64,000 nucleotides of DNA, from positions 1 to 64,000 of the forward strand of contig CAJQUW010006278.1 of assembly GCA_907163375.1 (NCBI GenBank), given 5' to 3'. Source of the DNA: Prostheceraeus crozeri. Lineage: Eukaryota > Platyhelminthes > Polycladida > Euryleptidae. How positions within the stretch are numbered: position 1 is the first letter of the stretch; every line of letters starts with the position of its first letter. A program made the position numbers and the translations under genes. Below the pieces are notes generated by a model. The model was not told the DNA's origin. It was given only the letters and a program-made list of their open reading frames with translations, and made no database searches. Below, piece after piece: positions 12,059 through 23,195 of the stretch.

Positions 12059-12422
12059 ATGCTGGAAGCTGGAGATATCATCACTGATGGAGGCAACTCT
12101 GAATACACTGACAGCAACAGACGTACTAAAGAGTTGGAGGAGAAAGGATTATTGTTCATTGGCAGTGGAGTTATTGGTGGAGAAGAAGGCGCGCAGTTCG
12201 GTCCCATTCTGATTGCCCGGAGGCAATCCTAAAGCTTGGCCACACATCAAGCTTGTCTTCCAAAGCATCGCTGCCAAGGTGCACGAGGAACCATGCTGTG
12301 ATTGGGTTGGCTCCACTGGTGCTGGGCATTTCGTGAAGATGGTTCACAACGGCATTGAGTACGGAGACATGCAGCTCATCTCCGAGTGCTATCATCTCAT
12401 GAAGAGTGCTCTGGGCATGAAC
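12059..12422 (+). pseudogene. 6-phosphogluconate dehydrogenase fragment, plus strand
   Basis: About 120 residues of the NADP-dependent decarboxylating 6-phosphogluconate dehydrogenase are recognisable: [20 protein letters not shown], then [20 protein letters not shown], then [20 protein letters not shown], then [20 protein letters not shown] and [20 protein letters not shown]. DGGNSxYxDTxRR, GSGVSGGEEGAxxGPSLMPGG and [19 protein letters not shown] are the family's substrate and catalytic motifs (the Lys-His of VKMVHNG is retained). One inserted base near 12212-12216 shifts the frame inside the GPILM-PGGN segment. No intron interrupts these 364 bp and both ends are abrupt, so it is a processed or partial copy. 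The full enzyme has about 480 residues. Confidence 0.88.
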
Positions 12423-13155
12423 CTTTCTTTCTTTGATTTTATCTCATGTGGTTGACATTTCTGTGAAAAGATGAAAATTATATTTTTATTTGGAAAAAGC
12501 GATCTCATATCAGGTGGATAAAGTAATTAACATGAAGGGAAAATGCTAATTGTCATGCTGAAAGTAACTAATTGTCAACCAAACTTTTACAAGGAGTCTA
12601 GCGGAGCTCCATAGAGACGTTTTTACAGCTGACGATTCCAGTTTTTGTAATTTCCTGTTTCTACGTACATGTATTTCTGATGAGCAATCTTAATTTTGTC
12701 AAATTTGGCTCTGGGGAGCATAAAACACGACTTTTATTTGAATGTGCTTTTTAAAACGAGAGTTTTTGCTAATTTGTTTCAAAATTAGGCATATTGATAA
12801 ATTGAGATCACTTTACCGTTGACAAAGTATGAATTAAGTTTGAATTAATATGTTCTTTCATCCACGAAAGCAGCTATTCGTCGTTGTCACAACAAAATCG
12901 CATTTGTTAATTTTTTGGAGGGCGGTAACAACTATCATGTGAACTTTTTTGCCATTTTCCTTTTCTTTTGATAAAAGTTATGCTAATGCTTATCCGAGTC
13001 GTGTGCAAAAATTTCACCGACTAACACTGTCTAAATCTTAAGTAAAGGTCACTTCAAATATTGGTCCTAGACTGTTATCAAGTGATATTACATTATGACG
13101 AATCGCTTTAGGAAATAATATCCCACATGTGTTGTAGTTACAAATATTGCTATTC
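12423..13155. other. Intergenic, no recognised gene
   Basis: AT-rich, with no coding segment or repeat that I can name. It begins with a CTTTCTTTCTTTGA tract that directly follows the 6PGD fragment. Confidence 0.35.
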
Positions 13156-13767
13156 CAGTGTTTCGAAAGTTATCATATTATAATTTACTTAAAGTTCTTG
13201 CAATACTTGCTATAAATTGTAATTTACAGTAAATTCTTGTCCTTGAAATTGAAATGCTTACAAGAAAATTGTTAGTAAATCAGAATTAGAAATAATAAAA
13301 AAAAGATATTAATAAGAAAGATACTAATAATAATAATTAAGAAAGATAATAATAATTTAGAGTGAAGTATAAGTTTCATTATAAATTTGTTTTAGCTCAT
13401 TTCATTTTCATGTTTACTCAATTCAAGTTAATAAAATTATGTTGCATGACTTAACTTACATAGATACATGCACTTATATGTTTTTACACTTACATATCTC
13501 ATGCTGATCAAGGCTAACTGACTATCTCTCAACAATCGCATAAATTGGCTAATACCGGCGCTTTGCCCTTGTATTTTTCTTGAGAAGATCTTGGAAAATG
13601 TTGGAAAATGCTTAATTATTACTTAATAGTTACCTATAATAAATTGGCATTATTATAAGTTTCTTATAATAATCATAATTGAATTGTAATTCCCTTGAAA
13701 AAGCCTGGCAAGACTTAGCACATGTAATTATCTTATACTCGTCAGTATAATAATTTTCGAAACACTG
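13156..13767. mobile_element. Possible MITE with CAGTGTTTCGAAA inverted ends
   Basis: CAGTGTTTCGAAA at 13156-13168 is matched by its exact reverse complement ending at 13767. Similarity continues imperfectly for about another 15 bp inward (TTATCATATTATA against TTATTATACTGAC). The 612-bp interior is very AT-rich and non-coding. CAGTG ends are common in hAT elements, but the 8-bp flanks do not match, so it could also be a chance pair. Confidence 0.45.
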
Positions 13768-14639
13768 GGATGTCACATAATGCATTCTTGATTTATATAC
13801 CGCACGTGTGCTAAGCAAGTTGTATCTCACATGTATCTCACATTATTATTTGAAAATATCTTCTTCTTCCTTCTGTTGCAGCTAGTTATCCGATCTTGTC
13901 GATTATATAAGGACTATACTTGTAAAAACACTATTATATATTATATGCTTTTGGGAGTTACAACATTTTTTTGTGATTTTGCCTCGCTCACTGATATTCA
14001 TTTGATCCTCTTATGTTCTTCTTCATTGAAGTTGCATTCATCGGAGAGTTAGGAGTCTGATTTTGTAGTAAGGATATGGCACGATCTGATGAATCGAATA
14101 TAACCGACGCGACTGGTGACGCGACTGCCCAAGATTTCAGCATAAATAGGATAGGTTTCCCCTGATATACTGTACTGTTTGCAATTATGTCTTCCATAGA
14201 ACGGGATTATTTATTCGTCGACTGTTGACAATTCGAGTTAGGTGCATTTGACAAGTCGTAGATAGAATCCCGTAGCCTACTTACAAATGTAAGATCATCG
14301 GTTTCATTACTGTTAGGACCATCACATGAAAGTTTTTAATGGTAGAACAAAAAACAATGTCGTAGTCGATGATTTTTTTTCAAGTATGATAGGCATACAA
14401 AATAGTACTACCAATCACTCCTTGCGTACGTATGAATAGCATACAAGCATATGAAATGATATTACATTTGTATGATGTTTCAAATTTGAAACAAATTTTT
14501 TCAGAAGCGTTTTCCGTTCGAGTTGACTGAATATTGATTCTAAAATGTAAATAAGATCTTTCTGTAGGTATGCGAATTAAAGCAAGGTGAATTGTGCTTG
14601 CTGAGAATCATGAGGTTGAAATATTAATTTAAAAAAATT
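13768..14639. other. Intergenic, no recognised gene
   Basis: AT-rich. A few 60-75 codon open frames match nothing I know. The right part may belong to the Penelope-like element whose coding end follows. Confidence 0.3.
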
Positions 14640-15107
14640 GATTCCCTTATTAATAAGCATGATCTACCGGTAACCTTAGTTAGCAAACCTAACAAAACAT
14701 TGAGTCAATACCTGAATAATAACAGGTCTCGTAAGCATAAAATTTGTGACTTATGCAATAGCCTTAATGGTAACTATGCGTGTGATGATCGTCACGCTGT
14801 GTATCAATTGACTTGCCAATTCTGTCAACAAGCGTACATCGGTCAAACCAGTCGTCCTTTTTTTGATCGTCTAAAAGGACATGCAAGTACTCGTAGTTTA
14901 AAAGCTTATAATAATAGCAGTGCCCTTTCTGAACATGCGAAATATCTTCATCGGCGTTACATGACTATTAAAAATTTCAACCTCATGATTCTTAGCAAGC
15001 ACAATTCACCTACTGAAAGCCGCATTACTAAAGCTAGGAACATTACATTCCCCTCCCCTCCTGCAGCCCATCTTGCAGTCAATAAGATCTTGGGGAACCG
15101 GAGCTGA
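14640..15107 (+). pseudogene. Penelope-like element, C-terminal GIY-YIG endonuclease part
   Basis: Penelope-like retroelements encode a reverse transcriptase fused to a C-terminal GIY-YIG endonuclease. Here only the latter end is seen. The frame reads PVTLVSKPNKTLSQYL, then a Cys-rich linker with CDLCNSLNG and VYQLTCQFCQQ, then AYIGQTSRPFFDRLKGH (the YIG plus the conserved Arg of the second motif), then SALSEHAKYLHRRY and TESRITKARNI. There is no reverse transcriptase upstream, so the copy is 5' truncated. The sequence just after the stop at 15107 looks like the 5' leader of an RTE LINE, which suggests that the LINE inserted at or near this coding end. Confidence 0.85.
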
Positions 15108-15455
15108 CCGGTACGGGACGCGTCCACAGGTGGCGATAGTGGAAGGCCTTCAGATATAGAGGCTCGCTGCGAATAGGTGCAAACGAATAAGCAGCCGCGG
15201 ACCAAAAGCGGCAGGTTTAGCAGGGGAGAGGAGCCAACTGGTGACGCGGCTGGGTCATTAAAAGCTCTCACAACCCCATTACGAACCTGCGACAAGGCGA
15301 GTATAGGCCGCCTTTAAATAAGCCTAGTCGACGCCCAACGGCGGATTCCAGGCGAAGACGGCGGAAGAACTACGACTGCAAAGGAGAACGACTTCGGGCG
15401 GATGATCTTTTGCTAAGAGAAATGGTGATTTCTTCAGTTCACCCAGCAGAAGGAA

Positions 15456-16410
15456 ATGGCAAACCACTGCTGTATCTTGCCAAGAACAATCATGGTTATG
15501 GAAGAAATAATGGATTCTCGATTTAACAGCGTTAATGGAATCGCATCAGGAGATGTTGACTCCTCGCTCGGTAGAGGGATTCATGCGAGGCGGGTGTCCC
15601 TCGACCGTCATCAAGCGACTGTCTCAAGCAATAACAGAATTATGAAAAGAATTGGAACCTGGAATGTCAGAACCTTGAATCAACCAGGAAGACTAGACAA
15701 TGTCCAACAGGAAATGAAAAGATTAAAAGTTGATATCATGGGCCTCTGTGAGATCAGATGGAGCGGTTCGGGAATTGTGCAACACAAAGACCACAAAATT
15801 GTCTACTCTAGTAGTGATAGACACGTTAGAGGAGTGACTGTAATGCTGAATAGCGAGATGTCGAGAAGCTTGTTAGGTTTCTGGACTATTTCAGATAGGG
15901 TTATACTCGTCAAGCTGAGAGGACATCCGTTCGATCTCTGCATCATGCAAGTATATGCTCCGACCTCAGCCAGTGCAGATAACGAACTGGACATTTTCTA
16001 CGAAAGCGTCGATAAAGCAAAAAATGAATGTAAGTCTCAAGACAATTGAGATAATGATAATCAAGATAATTGTCATGGGTGACTTTAACGCTAAAGTTGG
16101 ATAATCGAAGGATGGTTTTGTGACTGGGAAATTTGGTTTAGGAGACAGGAACGCAGAGGAGATAGATTGGTCGATTGGTGCAAACAAATGATCAAGTTAT
16201 TATGAACACGTGGTTTGAGGAACATCCCAGAAAATTATGGACTTGGAAAAGTCCGGATGATAGAACCAAAAACCAGATCGACTTTGTCACGATCAACAGA
16301 CGATTCAGAAACGCCGTAAAACACACAAAGAGCTATCCAGGGGCAGACTGTAGTAGCGATCATAATCCTGTGATCTGCAAGATTTCAGTTAAACTGAGAA
16401 AACTCAAAAG
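15456..16410 (+). pseudogene. RTE LINE endonuclease domain, broken
   Basis: The endonuclease nicks target DNA to prime reverse transcription. Visible motifs in order: IGTWNVRTLNQPGRLDNVQQ, VDIMGLCEIRWSGSG (catalytic Glu), VILVKLRGHPFDLCIMQVYA, MGDFNAKVG, WFEEHPRKLWTWKSPDDRTK, NQIDFVTINRRFRNAVKH, and YPGADCSSDHNPVIC with the final Asp-His pair. This is the exonuclease-endonuclease-phosphatase fold in the form found in RTE elements and in the vertebrate protein CFDP2, which was exapted from one. The frame changes between 16049 and 16075 and again before 16175, and a stop follows MGDFNAKVG. The parts before about 15,640 are a poorly conserved N-terminal extension. Confidence 0.88.
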
Positions 16411-16430
16411 GTCGAACAAATCGTGTAAAC

Positions 16431-18461
16431 GTGATTTTTTCTCTTTTGCATAAAGACGAGGCAACACTTGCTAACTTTGTGAATGGTGTGATGGAAAAAC
16501 TTTCGACTTACCAGCATAACGAGAATTCCTATGAGACATTCAAAACTGCGCTGATCGATGCCTCGAAAGAAACAATTCCGAAGAAACAACAACTATCGAA
16601 GAACCAATGGATGAAAAAAGAAATACTCGAAATGATGGAGAACAGGCGGAAAATACAGAATAGGGACAGCCATGAGTACAAAAACCTAAACAAACGGATC
16701 AAGAAAGAGTGCAGCAAGGCAAAAGAGGAATGGATAAGTGAACAGTGCCAGATCGTGGAAAATCAATACTTCACTGACACCAAATCGGCGCATGAAAAAA
16801 TCAAAATTCTGACTGGAAAATACGTATGTTCAGATTCAGGATGTATAGAAGATAAAAATGGAAACATCCTCATGGGAAAGAAGAAATTCTAAACAGATGG
16901 TCTGAATACATAGAAGAGTTCTATTCTGACGACTGGCAAGAAATTCCTGAAATCAATAAGCCCATAGGAGGTCCTCCTATTCTGAAATCAGAAATCAGAG
17001 CAGCCATCAGAAAGATGAAACGTGGGAAAGCTGCGGGCCCGGATGAAATCGTTATTGAAATGATACAAGCACTGGACGAACTTGGCATCGAGTATCTAAC
17101 GAAAATCGCTAATGACATTTACGACAGCGGCGAAATACCTCACGATCTCTGCAAGTCTGTCTTTATTGAGATACCATCGAAACACGGTGCCATCAAATGT
17201 GAGTTTCATCGAACAATCAGCCTAATGAGCCACATTGTAAAAGTCATTCTTCGAGTCATCATGGAACGAGTTCGCTGTCACATTAACCCCAAAATTTCAG
17301 ATTCACAATATGGTTTCAAGAAAGACAATGCCTCAAGAAACGCTATATTCACATTGAGAACCGTAACTGAGCGAGCAGTCGAATTGGATAAGGACATATA
17401 CATTTGCTTCATTGACTATGCAAAAGCATTCGATAAAGTCAAGCATAGTCAACTGTTCGATACATTAAAACAACTTGACCTTGACGGAAAAGATATTCGT
17501 CTAATCCGTAGCCTGTACTGGAAGCAAACGGCAGCCATCAAAGTGAAAGGAGAAACAGGTCAATTCGTTAACATTCAAAGGGGATTACGGCAGGTCTGTG
17601 TTTTGTCTCCAGACCTGTTCAATTTGTACAGCGAAGAAATTTTCGACGAAACAAATCGCATGAAAGGTTTAAACATCGGTGGTCACAACATCAATAACAT
17701 AAGATTCGCAGATGACACCGCTCTGCTCGCTGAATCAGAGAGTATGCTGCATCAATTGCTGGACGGTGTAATTAAAGAAAGTTCCAAGAAAGGTCTTACA
17801 GTAAGCATAAAGAAAACAAAATGTATGACTATTAGTAAGAAAGGGGTGACTCCAAGGTGCAGGATCCACGTGAGAGGCGAACCAGTGGAGCAAGTCAACT
17901 CTTTTACCAACCTTGGAAGCATAATAACATCTAACGGGAAATGTGACGAGGAAATCAAAAGAAGAATTGGGATAGCGAAAAGTGCCTTCCAAAAGATGCA
18001 CAAACTATTTAAAGACCGGAAAATAAACAGCCAAGTCAAGAATAGAATCCTCGAATGCTACGTCTACCCCATCCTGATGTACGGTTGCGAATGTTGGATT
18101 TCCCCCGGAGAACGAGAGAAGACTGAATGCGGCGGAAATGTGGTTTTACCGACGAATTCTAAGAATATCTTGGACCCAGCATGTCCCAAACGATGAGGTG
18201 TTGCGTCGGTGCAGTGCAAGGCGCAGTGTACTACACAATGTAAGAGTACGGCAAGCCAAGTTCTTCGGGCACATGATGAGAAAAGGACAAATGGAGAACA
18301 TCGCCATAACAGGAAAGCTAAATGGAGCAAGAGGGAGACCAAGGCTCACCTACATCCGTAGTCTCTCCAACTGGCTACAGACCGGAGAAGCCGAAGCAAT
18401 TCGATCAACGAATAATCGAGAAAGATGGAGAACCATGATCGCCAACGTCCGCATCGGATAG
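16431..18461 (+). pseudogene. RTE LINE reverse transcriptase and C-terminus, broken
   Basis: The linker at 16431-16892 is followed by the reverse transcriptase at about 16,900-18,120. Its blocks are MKRGKAAGPDEIVIEMIQA, YGFKKDNASRNAIFTLRTV, YICFIDYAKAFDKVKHSQLF (first catalytic Asp), IQRGLRQVCVLSPDLFNLYS and INNIRFADDTALLAE (FADD active site). Then come MYGCECW and, in another frame, MWFYRRILRISWTQHVPNDE, RQAKFFGHMMRKGQMENIAI and GRPRLTYIRSLSNWL, the typical RTE C-terminus. In the RT, NYRPISL reads FHRTISL and RQGC reads RQVC, both departures from the family. Frame changes lie near 16,890 and 18,130-18,190. All catalytic residues are still visible, so the copy is not very old. Confidence 0.88.
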
Positions 18462-18619
18462 GGCACCGGGAGTGAGTGAAAGAGGAACATTAGGACTACG
18501 ACTCCAGGTCTGAACAAGAGCTGGTTGGTTGACGAATGCCCGCGACTAAGCGATCGAATCGATTAGTATTTAAGATCCACTTTACATCATTTGTGCTTCC
18601 GTCACATTCTGATTTTACT

Positions 18620-18656
18620 GGCACTGAGGCTGTGACAGAGTCACGAAACGTCTGCC
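18620..18656 (+). ncRNA. Hammerhead-ribozyme-like motif (Penelope type)
   Basis: The order is that of a Penelope-type hammerhead. A helix I strand GGCA (18620-18623) comes first, then a core CTGAGGC (consensus CTGANGA), then stem II GTGAC-AGA-GTCAC (18632-18644). GAAA follows, then CGTC with a minimal helix III and a GUC cleavage triplet, and finally TGCC (18653-18656), which pairs with GGCA. Two departures are a C for A at the last core position and one extra base before stem II, so activity is doubtful. Penelope elements are known to carry such ribozymes next to their ends, and a Penelope coding end lies on the other side of the LINE. Confidence 0.55.
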
Positions 18657-19160
18657 TTTGTAGTAGTCTTACTTTCAACTTTTTTTTTGATTTACAAGTG
18701 GATAAAAACAGTGAGAGAGACTTTTCACTACAAAGCTGCTATGTAATAAAATAGTGAAGGGATCATTTACAAAATTTGACAGAAAATGAGAAGTGTCGAA
18801 AGCTGATGCTTCAAATTTGAGACATAAATTTTCTGATTGATCATCAGTCAATGATCGGGGTTAAATCAGATAACAGATGACACCAGCTGTGCTTCAAAAA
18901 GTAGATGACGTTTGTAACAGTACAAACAATGTTCATTTCAATATAGGTATTTTAGGAAAATTAGATATCTATTTGCTGAATGCTCAGCGCATTATTACCG
19001 ACCACATAATGGCGGCTCCATGCTTTTTTATTACATCATGTTCAAAGCAACATAGGTTTTTTTAACCATACATACATTATGAAAGAATGAATATTGTCAT
19101 GTAACGTAATATTCGATTCGATGAACAAAATTTCACTCTCATTTCGTATTTCCATTAAGG
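18657..19160. other. Intergenic, possible Penelope 3' sequence
   Basis: No coding segment recognised. The part next to the hammerhead-like motif may belong to the same Penelope copy. Confidence 0.3.
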
Positions 19161-19168
19161 CTGCTACC

Positions 19169-19690
19169 CACAGAATTAGACAGATCGTCTCTTCTTCTGT
19201 TTGATTAGAAAGGAAACATTGGAACATGTAGCGTTAATGAAATGGCACAATCTGCTGACATAATACCATAGCAATCGAACAATGGGCAGTCAGTTCAACA
19301 TCAAACACGCCAAATTGTGCGAAGTTTCAGTGACTGCTATCAATCGGCTTTCACAGCAAAGAGACACAGTTGATGTCAAGTTCTACAGAGAAGTTTGTGG
19401 ACGTTTTTTCGTGCGCTTGCTAACTTTTTTAATAAAGATCGGAAGGGCCAACATGATCGAGAAAACTTTTACACAATGATCTGAATTCTTCGAATCTGAA
19501 GCAATCGCCGCGATCGGAGCATTTTGAAGGAATCCACAACAATCCGCAAGCGACGCACGACTATTTTTCCTATCTCTGCAAGGTACTAAAAATTTCTTTT
19601 TGCTCACTCAATACGTTCCTACATGTGCCATTATTTTGATTCAGTTTGCACTTCTAGCAAAGTGATACAGCTAAACTATTTAATTCTGTG
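19169..19690. mobile_element. hAT-type MITE, copy A
   Basis: The 522-bp element begins CACAGAATTAGACAG and ends CTATTTAATTCTGTG, giving short inverted ends around CACAGAATTA. Flanks CTGCTACC (19161-19168) and CCCCTACC (19691-19698) agree at six of eight positions, consistent with a decayed hAT 8-bp target duplication. The interior is homologous along its length to the copy at 26800-27319, especially the block around 19420-19470 (ATCGGAAGGGCCAACAT) and ATGATCTGAATTCTTCGAAT. In both copies the central block stays open in one frame (FVRxLxFLIxIGRANxIxK), possibly a residue of a parent gene. I do not recognise it. Confidence 0.75.
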
Positions 19691-19698
19691 CCCCTACC

Positions 19699-22600
19699 CT
19701 ATGTCATGGCATGCATAGCACACTATGCAGATGGTGTAACCAAACAATTGAGATTCGGTACATCTCACTACGCAGACAATCAGCTATATGTGTAACTTGT
19801 TCTTTTCGACCATGGCATGAGATGGAATGTGGAATTCGTCATCGGCAGATTTCTCTATTCTGCTAATTTGAGATCTATTGGCCAATTACGAATGATGCAT
19901 GCTCGAATTGACTTACTTTCCCCTGTACTTTTCAGAATAAGTTAGATATGGCACTTAATAAATTATAATTGAGTGCGACCTTATTTAGATACTTAACCCT
20001 TGTACCTACTACGAAAGCTGTCATCTTTTTGCCACGCATATATTCATTATTTCCGCTTCTGTTCAGACTTAACCTACATACTCAAAGCTTTCTATGTTTC
20101 AGTCTTTTTTTCCATCTTATTAATTTGACAAAGTTTTGTCCACGCTGGCTCTGCATTTTCTTTTGGACAGAGGAGATGGTAACTTAATAGTGATGGGTAT
20201 TTTTTCCAATCTCTAAATTCACACATGTTGCCACATTATAACAATTTCTTCTACAGCAGCGACGAATGCAGTGACGAATGCAGTGATTTTGATTAATGTT
20301 GCAAATGGCGATGATCAACCAAGTGGCAGCTCGAAAAACTTGCTTATTCTCTTATCAAACCTTGCATTGCTACTCGGATCAATAAATGGATAGCGTGTCG
20401 TTTCAGGGGCATTTCTCCGGACCTGAAATAAACTGCAATCTATCTCGGATTGCACACTACACAGGAACAAGGAGCTCAGGGGCGATGCTACCTGTGCTTG
20501 TAGCGTCGCAGAACTCAAAATTCCTGCTCAGTTTGTATGAAAAGTATTGTAAAAGCTACCAGCAACTGTTTTTGCCAGCCATGTGCTGAGTGTACTCGCA
20601 GACTGACTTTGTTTCAATGCTCGTTCAATGTTGTCCAATTGTGTACAAGTTTCGTACTGCTTTTATGTTTTAAATATATAAAATGAAAAGTTTGAAGAAG
20701 TTGAAATGAACCCTTCTGCTAATTTGATGCTAAAGATTTACTGTCCTAATGAGGGTGGCAAAAAACACAGCTTTCTAAAACAAATGAGTGCAAATGCCCT
20801 TTCGGAGTACAAAGGTTAATAATTCTAATTGAGCACGACCTCATAATATCACGGTAATAGTGATCGGAAAGTAGTAATTGAATGTACTGAAAGGTTGAAA
20901 GATGCTACGATAAAATTCAACTTGTTGATACAAAATGATAACTCTCTTATGGTTAAGAAGGTCGATGTAGTGTGGAGAATAAGACAAAACACGCTGCCAT
21001 GCTAAGCATGAACGGCATGATCGCCAAAGGCGCTGGCGCTGGCGCTGACATCTCCTGGCCTGGTAACAAGTTGACCATTGATAAAAACTGACACCAACAT
21101 GAGAACGAGCAAGGGTCAATTGTGTTGTGCTATAACATTGCAAACGTTTGAGTTATATGATTTATTATGCCACATTAGAACACCGAGGAACGTGTAAAGA
21201 AAGTGCTGAGAAAGCAATAATGTAAGTACAAAGGATATTGATAAGGTTAGTTTGAGCATGGCACACAACTCCAACATGCGTATTTGAAATGAAAAAAGGC
21301 CTTCTTTTAAAGGCGAGAGCTCCTAGGTATCTCTGGGATTCTAATGAACATAGAGTAAGTATATTATGTGGAGTGGTAACTCCGCATTTATTAAATCCCC
21401 AATGTGTATACACTTTCGATTTTATTAAAAGAACTCGAGGGGATACAGTTGGTATTGTAACCAAATATGGGATATTCAAATCTTTGCAGTTTTGAAGAAG
21501 TTGCCTCAGAATTGAGTGATTATGTTTGTAATGCAGAAGGAATGATGGTATTTTACAGATTCTCAGTGTCATGACAGCCTTGGGGAGATTTAATGTTTGT
21601 CAAATTAGTAATTCGATGGGTTCCTATTACTTTCATGCTCAACCTCAAGAGAATCTTCTTAAGCGTGATTATATCATAAGCAGCCTGCCACTGGTATAGC
21701 AAAATAACAGAATCAAGGACAATGATTTCAATTAACTTTGAAAGATGTAAATGGGTCCACATCACTATTCAGATTAAAGAAATGAAAAATGAATTTAGTG
21801 AATCATAAAATCACGCCGGTGAAAATTGAATTAAAAACTTGAGATTTCAGCCAAGAAAGCACGAATAATATCGCCACTTTTTCATGAAGACTTCCATTAT
21901 AATACGGATCATGAAATTCCCTTGATAATCAGCTTAATTTCTGCTTAGTTGCGGTGCTTGTTAGCGAATATTCATTCCTTTTGATATCCAACTTGTTTCA
22001 TACTACTTATAAAAGGGCTTCATGTCGGTAGTATATAAATTGGCAAAATTTTGATTTTTTTAACCACTCAAATAATTTTTTGGACCACGGGAACGTAATC
22101 TACGCAAAAAACTGAATCTTTTGATACAAAAATTTTTACTGTATACAGATGCTTTTTTGAGTCGACACTCTACCTATATATCCCTACTCTATGCTTCGTA
22201 ATGCTATGAAAAATGTTCTATAATTCTACCAGAAGTAAAAGAATTTCTAAGATTCTCCCTATGAGGTCATATTAGACAATAATTTTTCAACATGGCAGGA
22301 TCAGATTTCACATCTGAATAAAAATAAGAGTGTTCATCAGAAATAGAAATCTGATCTATCGTACCGACATTTCGCGTGTAATGAACTGTGGCATTCTCGT
22401 CAACAAATTATCTCATCGACATCCGATCTGTAATCACCTTTTAACATTCATGTTCCTCATACGCCTATCTGCAGTCATATCTTTGAAATCATTAAAACAA
22501 GATAATTTGATATTTCTAGAAGTCTTACGAAACTGACTTCCTCATTAAAAAACGTTACAAAAGTTCGTAATTGTTTCGTTAACCTAGACTTATTAAAGAC

Positions 22601-22801
22601 TCCGAGAAATGTTTGAGAACATATGAATTCAAGGAGAAACAGAGCCTTGCTAGACATCAAGAGAAAAACAACTTTACTCTTTTACAAAACATCATCATTT
22701 TTAATGGGGTATATTATAGAGATCAATTGCGTCGCTTCATAGATATTATACAGACATGATATTATCTTAATGTACCAAAGCGATGAAGCGACATGGCAAA
22801 T
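19699..22801. other. Intergenic, no recognised gene
   Basis: Three kilobases of AT-rich DNA. Open frames near 20386-20589, 20841-21143 and 21165-21572 match nothing I know. A short GCGCTG tandem lies near 21030-21046. Opposed copies of the GTCGCTTCAT motif lie near 22732 and 22784. Confidence 0.35.
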
Positions 22802-23195
22802 TAGTCCGGACGCCAGCAGAATATTTGTCTGAGAGCGAGATCACAGAATGATTGGCACCCTACGAATCTGCGCGTCTGCCGATGTCTACCCGGTTCCTTT
22901 TATTGTCAGACAGGATCAAAGAAAAGCACATGTAAATCCAATTGGAATCAGATTGAAATTTTTGGTAAAATGACTTTCGTCGATGCTTTCTCTGATTATG
23001 CTTCCAAATCTCCAAATATGCTATACGAGCGCAGTTTCTACAGCATTAGGAACTGGACTGATTAAGCGAGAAGTACTGAGCCATTCAAGTACTACAGCCA
23101 CAATATTTGGCATATAATGTCTGCAAGTCATTTCCTATCGTGTGAATGTTTTTTCAAGATGCCTCTGATATTCGATATAGAACATAATGTTGCTA
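22802..23195. mobile_element. Palindromic MITE, copy 4 (half element)
   Basis: Starts TAGTCCGGACGCCAGCAG at 22802 and follows copies 1 and 2 through CTACGAATCTGCGCGTCTGC, GTCAGACAGGATCAAAG, ACATGTAAATCCAAT and GCAAGTCATTTCCTATCGTG. The match fades near 23,195 and no inverted right half follows. It is a truncated or half-deleted member, with more divergence near the tip than the other copies show. Confidence 0.75.

Larger units (their letters stand above)
15108..18535 (+). mobile_element. RTE-clade LINE, long copy, inactivated
   Basis: A non-LTR retrotransposon of RTE type. It has a GC-richer 5' leader (about 15,100-15,455) and an apurinic-like endonuclease of the CFDP2/BovB type. A linker, reverse transcriptase and C-terminal region follow, then a short 3' tail to about 18,535. 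A stretch near 15446-15490 (GGAAATGGCAAACCACTGCT) resembles a leader block of BovB-like RTE elements. The left boundary abuts the Penelope coding end and the right boundary lies upstream of a Penelope-type hammerhead-like motif at 18,620. Both borders are approximate and I could not define a target duplication. The coding region changes frame at least five times. Confidence 0.85.

Noticed and set aside
14957-15295. 112-codon minus-strand open frame
   Set aside because: It lies opposite the Penelope coding end and the LINE leader, with no family similarity; it is a shadow frame.
17735-18349. Several minus-strand open frames of 67-95 codons
   Set aside because: All lie antisense to the RTE reverse transcriptase and C-terminus and have no independent motif.
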